Of a stretch of DNA of 64,000 nucleotides, positions 61,001-64,000 are shown piece by piece. Every line of letters begins with the position of its first letter. Within the stretch, counting starts at the first letter, position 1. The position numbers and the translations under genes were made by a program. Location of the stretch: positions 1,231,101-1,295,100 of the forward strand of contig NZ_DF968181.1 in NCBI RefSeq assembly GCF_001192795.1, read 5' to 3'. A model generated the notes under the pieces. That model was not told where the DNA came from. It did no database searches and was given only the letters and a program-made list of their open reading frames with translations. This DNA comes from Flexilinea flocculi (GTDB lineage: Bacteria > Chloroflexota > Anaerolineae > Anaerolineales > Anaerolineaceae).

Positions 61001-64000
61001 GGCGCTGCGGTGTATACCGAGAATAAAATTTCTACATTGGTCCAGGCATTTATTGCTGATACGAACAGTCTGTTGGGTAATGCTTCTACAACCATTCGGG
61101 CAGCAAGCCTGGATATGGATGCGAAGGATAATTCTACAATCCATGCGATTGCGGGCGCAGCATCCGTAGCTGCTTCAGTTAGCGGTATTGCTGGAGTATC
61201 CGTTTCAATTGGTCTCAGCATGGCATTTAATGAAATCAATAATGAAGTTAAAGCATTCCTTTATCAGGTTGATTATGCCGAATCGACCGGTGGATCAATA
61301 AGCATTGCCTCTACCGAAACAGCTTCAATTGAAGCAATATCTGCAGCAGCTTCAGTAGCTTTGGCCGGTAGTTTTGTCGGTGTAGCCGTAGCGGGTGGCG
61401 GTGCGGTTGCTTCCAATGTGATTTTAGGAAAGACCAACGCATATATTGATACAAGCATCATTAAAAGTTTTTCAGATGTGATCTTATCAGTAACGAACAC
61501 ATCGGTTATTAAAGCAAATGTGATTTCTGCAGCTGCATCGCTGGGCGTCGGTTTTGTGGGAGTAGCAGTCTCTTTGGGAGGATCCATTGCGATCAACCGG
61601 ATCGGATATACTGCTTCGGATTCCATGAATCCAATTGAAGTAAAAGCATATATTACCAATTCCAGTATTAATGCTGGTGGGCTACTAAGTCTTACTGCCA
61701 GTGCAAATCCAACGATCCAAGCTCTTACAGCAGCTGGATCCGTTGCAATTTCTGGCGGTTTTGTTGGCGTGAGCGGTTCTGTTGCGGCAGCAGTTGCTGA
61801 GAATAAGATGGCAGCCAGTATTCAGGCATATTCATCAAACGCCATCAGTCCTTATGTAATTGTTGGTTCTTTGAGTTTCCAAGCACAGGACGCCTCAATC
61901 ATAACCGCAACAACCGAGGCTGTGTCATTGGCAGGTGCTTTTGGAGCGGTTGGTGTATCAATTTCGATAGGCGCTGCTGATGCCAAAAATACAATTACGA
62001 ACAATGTGACTGCATCAATTTCGAATTCAGCTGGTGTAATAGCCAACATCGGTGCAATCATTCTGGAAGCAATCGAAAATGCAAACATTAATGCAACGAG
62101 TGGAGCAGCATCAGCATCTGCTGCTATTGGAGCAGTAGGAGTTGCCCTGAGCGGTGCCGGTGCAAATGCGATTAATGTCATTCAATCAAAGGCAACTGCT
62201 TATGTGGTGAACAGTAATTTGTCAGCAACGGGAACAAATACATCTTTGGATGTCAGAGCCGGCGATATCGATGTTCTTGCCAGTAATATGGCATCGATCA
62301 CAGCACTGATTTTAACTTCCAGTGGTTCTGTAGGAGGCGGTGGAGTTGGAGTGGCTGGTTCCATTGGCGTTGGAATATCTCGGAACTATATCGGATATGA
62401 TTCCAACGGGAATCCATTGACGGAAGCTGACGCAGCTCAGAGCAAAGCCTATATTATGGATTCCAGTGTGACAGCTGTCGATGATCTGCAGGTTAAAGCA
62501 ATTTCAAATCAGACGATCGATGCGTCCGTCCTTTCCGGTTCAGTTGCAATTGCCGGTGGTGCCGTAGCAGTTGGTGCTACTGCAGCCGGTGCAAGCGCTT
62601 ATAACTATATTGGAATGATTGTCAAAGCCTATCTGCATGGTGTTGTAAATCTAAGTGCCGACAGTATTACGATCTTAGCAAAAGATACATCCTCGATTAA
62701 CGCGTTAGCCGGTTCAGCGTCTCTGGCATTCACAATTGGCGGCGTCAGTGTTGCTATTTCTGTTGGTGCAGGCACAGCAGTCAACGTGATTAGTACGGTA
62801 GTCGAAGCCTATATTGAAGATACGAATAGTAATGTGACTTATTCCAGCTCTCAGGGAAATAAATACTTATCCAACGGTACCCGAATCTATGTCGAAAAGA
62901 ACTATGCTCCTGTTGATTTTTCAGTGATTTATGCCAGTCAACCGGAATCAGTAAAATACGGTGATAATGTATTGCTTTCTGATGATTATGCAGTACCAGA
63001 TTATACCTATGTCAATGGAGTATCACAGTCAGTTGCGCTAGAATATGGCGATTATGTGAAAGCATCTACTGATTTAGTTTATAAATATATCGGATCGGGT
63101 TACAAAAGTACCGGACTGAATATTGATTTGAAAGATGTAATATTTACTGATTCAACAAAGTGGGTAAAAGTCAGCGGGCAAGCTGGCCGAATTTACAAGT
63201 ATTTAGGGACAGACGGATCAATTAATATTGCGCGACAAGATTATGATAACTCCTCTATTTGGAGAATAATCGGTGGAATTGAGGGAAATGTTTATGCATA
63301 TCTCGGTGCTGATGCTTCTGTTAACCTGAGTTTTCAAGATTATCAAAACAGTAGCTTATGGCGAGATGTCAGTATTGGAGATATTACGATTGAAGCAGTC
63401 GAAAGTGCTACGATTACGGCTAAAGCAATGGCTGCCAGCGCAGCAGCCGCTATTGGCGGAGTTGGAATCGGTTTCAGTGGCGCAGGCGCAGATGTGAAAA
63501 ATGTGATCCTGACGGACACATCGGCTCATATCAACAATAGCACGATTCATCAAAGCGGTTCTTTGAATATCCATGCCAATAATGATGCTGTGATCCATGC
63601 TGAAGTTTTATCTGCTTCTGCGGCATTAGGCGGCGGTGTGTTAAGTGGAGCCGTTTCGATCGGTTCTTCCACAGCGAAAAACTATGTGGGATATAAACTG
63701 GATGATACGAGTAATCCTCTGATCGTTAAGGCATATATTACGAACAGTAATCTATACATCGGCGGAAATGTTGATATTACCGCCGAAATGGAAGCCTCCA
63801 TAACCGCAACGGTTGGCGTAGCATCCGCATCAGCCGCAGCAGGGTTGATCGCAGGAGCGATCAGCGGAGCAGGAGCCGATGTACAGAATAAAATCGCTTC
63901 CAACGTTTTTGCATATATCAGCCATTCGACAGGCGGTATTCTTAAAACAGATGGAAGTATTTCGATACTGGCTCAGGACACGTCCACAATCAACGCTTCT
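46064..64000 (+). CDS. Giant secreted repeat protein (partial, runs off the window)
   Basis: At least 5979 codons with no stop; I followed the frame in detail through the first kilobase and at several later points. The start is set by a signal peptide beginning at the ATG at 46064 (MIKKQNFAWTQP, a hydrophobic core, cleavage near VYAED). The ribosome site is weak. Residues about 35-330 are acidic, low-complexity and rich in E, D, S and P. About 340-500 resembles a right-handed beta-helix start (ATIYVDGGSYADNLIV; GGDGTDTIIL). The remainder is imperfect repeats of the AYIxxSxV / GxLxLxAxDxSxI / AxxxSxA type, as in large adhesins such as LktA-like proteins. A second module reads ADDYDxxxGxPGxIYxYxG followed by DLGxxDYxDxxxW. 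It is probably a cell-surface or released adhesin, matrix or contact protein (inference). The C-terminus and anchoring mode lie outside the window. Confidence 0.85.
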   Translation, partial: MIKKQNFAWTQPIIIIGLLLCFFLPSALVYAEDPVNNTVAEEISQQPADSPSVPAVPSPEEAQPAPPTDPEPAAIENNTLENANSGAMQNESIVGDLSPMDANPTNNTAIVIESDAYLSTADKSISSIDDEVYQIQEANEPDSISELSSPQGSDTEDNLEIFSVFSSETSGVEQIIVNPEDENPDDVIDDDTVPLSSDPDSESQADFLPSDETSIENSPQKEYVDSTEESPQDATFDAAENFQLNQTEEPQIGDNDLSYEDGMQSETAAENTTQEQLSGGDLPDPNEGNSDVTQDEEFEQCLIEAEPDGAQMVIENPDAGSVLSILPEETTVVLDPYFTRGGVKYSFLANCSGVDNCEISSAPIQAAIDNVKEHGLPDDATIYVDGGSYADNLIVQGFVNPLTLKNSQNNSNAVTLTNSVLIRDNSALISFWGFVFNQAIAIENSNSVEIHGSSEDDTLDLKLNTTGLGSLSVDGGDGTDTIILDPVNSGTVESPILSTINTTGNIVVNAEDITINAEINAANVTLTANTADSTVVTDIANVVAKTAAININRNISASGTLTASADVARNIAINSVNNITDVVDDIITGKNFSDYIGVKLNSSSSANVLINNGVTLAAASVLLSAKTQGTVSLIASSTELSITKLLAYNIFNENAIVSMNGVTANIQNSLSMLSQTGIHYTATGRVALNKISGETRSSIDTSTITTGLSGSGGINLSAIDKIQATALSPLADYVMDYDPEEPAPGDLMIDLAIAGNQLDRDVQSYIKNSTVTSTGGDISLKAEKNLQLSTLVKANTFRNSDDTFLKRSATSVGGLFSANQVIGDTLAYLEGGSVQTISSGNIDLYARDYSQIDAKSEFSAQGVAGMLHLIDWTTQVKSIGFSVAMNLMGWSVDNYFGKALDDLIGTNIGGTETPLLIKAYIQDGEVSSAGNISLAALSDLKMNATVSNAAESTSSSLYGANGSSTSGILASNKISSRVKSYVSYTTLPETVNVSAGGDLLLDAEDNSEIYANSKVVSTSIITNDGGMNVLKEGITSSFDYKYTSDYGFTTVNFGDSVLLTDDYLDPDYTSHQVFIPAEIKFGNKVKLDKDTGGGMSGEVYKYIGTTSLLNPDLKTQDYNDPGLWVKIGGEADTVYQYMGSGSTIDLGIQDYTDLGYWKEVTATQLFPEGLNVTPSNSTSIGGLVVRNEINSETESFISKANINVAGNTSLLATDSSTIWAIADSTAISSGGSAFGEGKSLAVNGTIATNLILSKANTFITDSNLTVHGDLSVIAKNTSKIDATVNALTSTGAKAVGVTLAFNTIGWKSQNVLFATLDALLGTGIGDSQAAEVKAFIQDTILAISGAVTMIANSFAELIATVTNETTSIASALVNATGKATSGVLASNMINTLAKAFLLFTLSPKIVTINGKLTITAEDTSRIISSSKLVATSSTSNNLGASLVNQLGQTLMNDYRYTTNSGIRTVASGEMVRLADDYDSDLGVPGTIYQYLGTTSFSYDLGTLDFANSALWKQITVLDLVPASLNITGSDAVAVGVLVVRNDVRTDTEAYISNLDINSIEDFILCAYENSEIQAKIVSVAEASGGSALGEGTVWAVNGTIATNQVLSKANAYIVDSSVTNTTGTTNITLTAENNTLIDATVLSATMSGDTAIGVTLAFNKIGWEPQNLLFDTIDALITTDIGNEKPVEVQAYIKDTNIEILGELSLSAVSNAMVNATLSNAVSSAASALYDANGKSGSFMLASNMVSSFANAYIDYSNTGSVITGGALSIVAEDNAVIYSNAKLVSSSITTNDGGLSLISNSVTDLVDVISVDHVSGETSVLLEFGDQVRLAEDYDTENGKPGGIYKYLGADLSTPQNLSTTNYLDLGYWIEVPETNLVPTGLNFSDSNSNALGALVVRNDVRSGVEAYIQYASVTSDSINMTAIESAAISAISDSTAESSGGNSIGGTGDSLAASGTIATNLVLSSALAFIKDCSIKTNTGDLVMSAANSSSINAETLTMASSGANAFGLILAFNTVGWKAQNVLFNTVDALLGDPLIASSLGNEDPSRVEAFILDSSLDVAGYLTLTAISNASITSNVGNNATSAPTALFGAGGTSVGIILASNMVSSYAKAYIDIPEITYTSDQTVVALIPGFVVQIKTNITFDENTTFSAGDVYEYIGAELYSVPLGSNTIELAAQNYGNSQNWRKISHLSSIVTGGNISMLAQDDAAIHAETQMLASVEPSNDAGMGIINNLANTWLESYEYTSNSGSRLMDFGTMVRVADDYANTKAEPGTIYQFMGATPISFDLGTTDYLDYAYWKPLSQYTLISDSVVYTALEEIGQKYKKEGLNGSAKVIYGLIDRNDVRSEVLAYINDSTINTTGDISLSALESAAITVLDNSVVSTYEGGGGIITTNIVLSKANAYITNSSVVTTAKDAINPGNLILNAKNNSFIEATANSEVSGWDKTVSFIVAFNTIGWKAENILFAAVDAILGDPLIASAFNGEQPAETYAYIKDSTIDITGQLSLSADNKAQLIASVGSSAFSDAATDLVFSAKYQGTAVSGGGILASNKVSSRAKAYITFSTTELEQTNTIIADMGIAIFASDEALIDSQAYVLQSAVSTNTISEGLGAVAAGFFPDDYQYTTLSGTQALTAFSPTSSVLSKFFRVKFSDIHIPTMVGKGVNGSIYEYIGEPGVIDLGTENYNDELKWKVVTLTVEDYFPNLGNVTSSDAKAIGFLVVYNEVRSEVLAYIEKANVTSGGDLSLEAVDNATLKSFAEINVNASGGSNMGAGEVKAYNGQLVSNLLQSKANTYINTSIVMTTGTASVTLNAENSSILDATIMSITSSGDTAVGVVLAFNTIGWESENVLFKTVDALLCTDIGSEKPAEVQAYLLNTPVTAAGNLILSAINKTQLNATISNAASSAASALKNANGKSVGMVLASNMVSSLAKAYITFDTMPTATTNLITVTGTLDINAVDDASIYANVKLVNTSVTSNNGGLGIISETLNDQLPADYSSTESARLKFGNRVRLADDYGAYFLSQDAINAIAKEIPQEVIDKLASMIDTEFSTEQALELELTRHLSAYELLAYEDIILENMDYKGGKPGAIYVYMGDDFADTDDPLDLSTVDYTDLAYWKLSPETDIIPEDINVTDSNAVSVGGLAVRNDLRSLVEAYISKATVESGNTLNIKVDESAVVFAKTDSNVLSSGGSNEGKGDSIAVNGVIVTNLILSKAEAFIKDSIITVKNFGDLNLDAENNSLIKAINLSTITAAGKAVGVTLAFNTVGWLAQNLLFNTVDALIGSPEIAQAMGNESPARTLAYILNSKIRVGGDLSIKAVNAAVLHAKVSNEASSTVCSLYDDEQTAAGAILASNMVSSMAKAYIDYKAYNWTSSDGTQLILPGYLVKRNSDGKIYEYVADLSNSTDPLAFLGLNLINLGITDYRDTAIWRLYTPITGIATVVSGGGFDIYASDDATIFSEVDLSVLASTQNDYGISIIVDAAMKVLLDYGYTTRSGSFIIPDYEEDEFYLPIRVRVDEGYQSRTGKTGLPGRLYEYIGPDNTIIDLGAINYKDNPNWVLIPTIDDIVGYDYSTASGSISVATGEKVKAENDYDDTLAEPGYIYEFIGTGQTIDLGNENYLDSTRWKKLFSIGEILAPLKFLTNFTGSPSTAVGGMVVRNDVRSNVESYISNQTTVDVGQNLNISAYENAVIIAKDRSEVTSYGSSAFKKGNSIAVNAIISTNLVLSSAKAYISNVYGTTTLIAGGNLNLIAKNNSFIEATVENKTLSNGVSVGVTLAFNTIGWDAQNILFNTIDAILGTLIGTKQPAATIAFIEKTNIAVDGFLSVIAESLAKITAEIKNAAVAISGSFAEDTKAVTVGVVIAMNKISTAIKAFAQEAASIVAKMGNSSDLMNAIAFSAVNSSIVFARVKSSSISVTASAKKSVSVAVGVSIANNEIDDDLATYVNNTGILQTDSGNVSVYAQENANIDSITSATAISIGISASGGAKSFSGGGAIAVNLIKGNANAYISNSDTDSAGTITISAYNNSDILARVDSSAVAIALSASGTTAGGAIGISLARNTIAYDRDYEYESTPWAGPYNDYTSIETLSELLNGKRVYLDTDLDGCKAGEVYEYIGSSILTGPIDLRNQTYSNPALWKKIVNAQYLQTGDKVKLSDGYDNTKGDGGSIYEYKGTAGLVDIGLTDYTNTTLWTKTDGISGNPLQVYAYIQNSDITADGQVTIDAKADSSIVAEVYAAAVAISASSDKSGALSAGGVVTINRIFSDVQAYIDTADSVTISTGDLIIHAEDNSILDVKALSAAVSGNLSGSNGGALAIGISYARNIIHSGAIAYIANVSNLHVNNGKVEINSLRNSMIDAIAAAAAVSLSGTGSNSVAFSAGGAIAENNILGKTNSYILSSTVTTSGDVLINATNLSTIHAMVLSVSGAISFAGSTGVAVSIGVSVARNFIGYGLTGGYTPIEVKAYIQDSNINCGGALSLIAQEPTNELFALSTTFINTLDDAGTQDEDDPDTVGVYEDQIDAANDLTLLGQLKAEFQTKGVTLSNDLVVTIIKEGSEWILRDRYGKGYKITKTGSVLNIENTMLINAEVLSGSVAIAGSGSTAVSLSGAGVYVENKIATIVKSYLDNDLIKDIFADSISIRALDGSTITVTAGAASVAGAVSGSAGVAVSIGLAIARNQINNIVEAYISDADNLKTTAGGVLVEAISNAVIHAISAAASVSIGGGGTAGVAIGGGGAIAQNIILGKTNAYISNSDLEITGGNLSLLAQNTSEIHAIVAVASAAAALGGTAGVGVSIGISVAINRIGWEADYLYTTNSLNQMVQSGDTVKLADDYQTVYEEVQDISDSDGDGSTTDMVFKKVPDVNDTDGDGDKDELIFQPIQLNKGEPGAIYRYIGQPDTLNLGDQDYTNTALWKKATGDPTAVPAEIQAYILNSKILVTGSVSIQADADESIEAVVMAGSVAIGLGGTVGVAVSGAAVYTENKISTLVQAFIADTNSLLGNASTTIRAASLDMDAKDNSTIHAIAGAASVAASVSGIAGVSVSIGLSMAFNEINNEVKAFLYQVDYAESTGGSISIASTETASIEAISAAASVALAGSFVGVAVAGGGAVASNVILGKTNAYIDTSIIKSFSDVILSVTNTSVIKANVISAAASLGVGFVGVAVSLGGSIAINRIGYTASDSMNPIEVKAYITNSSINAGGLLSLTASANPTIQALTAAGSVAISGGFVGVSGSVAAAVAENKMAASIQAYSSNAISPYVIVGSLSFQAQDASIITATTEAVSLAGAFGAVGVSISIGAADAKNTITNNVTASISNSAGVIANIGAIILEAIENANINATSGAASASAAIGAVGVALSGAGANAINVIQSKATAYVVNSNLSATGTNTSLDVRAGDIDVLASNMASITALILTSSGSVGGGGVGVAGSIGVGISRNYIGYDSNGNPLTEADAAQSKAYIMDSSVTAVDDLQVKAISNQTIDASVLSGSVAIAGGAVAVGATAAGASAYNYIGMIVKAYLHGVVNLSADSITILAKDTSSINALAGSASLAFTIGGVSVAISVGAGTAVNVISTVVEAYIEDTNSNVTYSSSQGNKYLSNGTRIYVEKNYAPVDFSVIYASQPESVKYGDNVLLSDDYAVPDYTYVNGVSQSVALEYGDYVKASTDLVYKYIGSGYKSTGLNIDLKDVIFTDSTKWVKVSGQAGRIYKYLGTDGSINIARQDYDNSSIWRIIGGIEGNVYAYLGADASVNLSFQDYQNSSLWRDVSIGDITIEAVESATITAKAMAASAAAAIGGVGIGFSGAGADVKNVILTDTSAHINNSTIHQSGSLNIHANNDAVIHAEVLSASAALGGGVLSGAVSIGSSTAKNYVGYKLDDTSNPLIVKAYITNSNLYIGGNVDITAEMEASITATVGVASASAAAGLIAGAISGAGADVQNKIASNVFAYISHSTGGILKTDGSISILAQDTSTINAS
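48712..57480 (+). repeat. Higher-order coding repeat, first array (about 1.1-1.5 kb units)
   Basis: A landmark of the form NTIGWxxQNVLFxTVDALLG occurs eight times, near 48.72, 49.97, 51.04, 52.11, 53.44, 54.59, 55.86 and 57.41 kb (the first divergent). Spacings run from 1.07 to 1.55 kb. Each unit carries in order a YxYxG/DLGxxDY module, VVRNDVRS, GTIATNLxLSKANAYI, the landmark, a KAYI segment, SNAxxS, ASNMVSSxAKAYID and KLVSSSxTTNDGG. The units are diverged in DNA, so this is an old amplification. Confidence 0.8.
58240..63760 (+). repeat. Higher-order coding repeat, second array (glycine/alanine-rich)
   Basis: Units here are marked by an ARNxIGY-like landmark followed by IEVKAYI, near 58.25, 59.41, 60.48, 61.59, 62.38 and 63.67 kb. 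They are richer in G, A, S and V (for example AAASVSIGGGGTAGVAIGGG) than the first array. YxYxG/DY modules recur near 58.4, 58.55, 60.7, 63.08, 63.2 and 63.3 kb. Confidence 0.7.

Noticed and set aside
48712-63760. Tandem repeats suggesting a CRISPR array
   Set aside because: The repeats are coding, diverged and kilobase-scale, with no 25-40-base exact repeats and spacers.
46110-63903. Many open frames on the minus strand and other plus frames within the giant gene
   Set aside because: They are shadows of a strongly coding frame with its own codon pattern. None has a ribosome site or recognisable family.
1-64000. tRNA or rRNA genes
   Set aside because: I found no cloverleaf with GTTCRA-type T-loop sequence or rRNA-like stretch in the intergenic spaces.

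Overview
The window looks like a chromosomal segment of a strict or near-strict anaerobic bacterium of moderate to low GC. My best guess is a Chloroflexota member of the Anaerolineae type. This is an inference from the rubrerythrin and DUF2202 proteins, the Orp-like Fe-S ATPase cluster, the helix-hairpin-helix membrane protein and the giant secreted repeat protein; no ribosomal or tRNA gene is present to confirm it. I see no phage, no insertion sequence with a transposase and no CRISPR array.

Layout. (1) 1-9476: an envelope or exopolysaccharide block. It holds a secreted alpha/alpha-toroid protein, then a tight operon of a di-iron metallo-beta-lactamase/degenerate GGDEF/degenerate receiver protein, a HEAT-repeat family 2 glycosyltransferase and a membrane-anchored glycosidase-like protein. 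(2) 9661-17380: oxygen-defence and metal-cofactor genes. An exported DUF2202 ferritin-like protein is followed by an operon with a near-consensus promoter carrying twin palindromic operators. The operon encodes DUF5320, DUF134, two NifX-like proteins, two ferredoxin-bearing MinD ATPases, a metallo-hydrolase, an Mrp ATPase, a rubredoxin-like protein, a ferredoxin and rubrerythrin. It resembles the Orp (orange protein) cluster of sulfate reducers. (3) 17752-22296, minus strand: an MFS exporter broken by a one-base frameshift with its ArsR-like regulator, and a four-domain CoA-disulfide-reductase/rhodanese/TusA/DsrE protein. (4) 22858-38026: ion homeostasis. It holds a PII-like protein with a Na/Ca exchanger, a KdpD/KdpE pair lacking the usual KdpD N-terminus, a Usp-like membrane protein, an unknown protein and a KimA/KUP-like potassium permease, two P2-type cation ATPases, and two TrkA-type RCK proteins with no TrkH channel. 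(5) 38172-45566: a ribbon-helix-helix protein, a PEP-synthase-like protein whose phospho-histidine is missing, a membrane helix-hairpin-helix protein, an isoaspartate methyltransferase and a large TPR protein. (6) 46064-64000: one uninterrupted reading frame of at least 5979 codons that runs off the window. It encodes a giant secreted repeat protein with a higher-order repeat of about 1.1-1.5 kb.

A dispersed family of palindromic elements runs through the intergenic spaces. They are roughly 80-150 bp with ends close to CAGYRATTCGAAATAT and its complement, and many carry a central 12-24 bp perfect hairpin whose sequence differs between copies. About a dozen copies were found by eye. I think they are the most clearly undescribed feature of the window, along with the oxygen-sensor-like polysaccharide operon, the potassium modules and the giant protein.

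All calls come from reading the sequence and recognising families. No database search was run, so family names are recognitions and functions are inferences unless the motif is stated.
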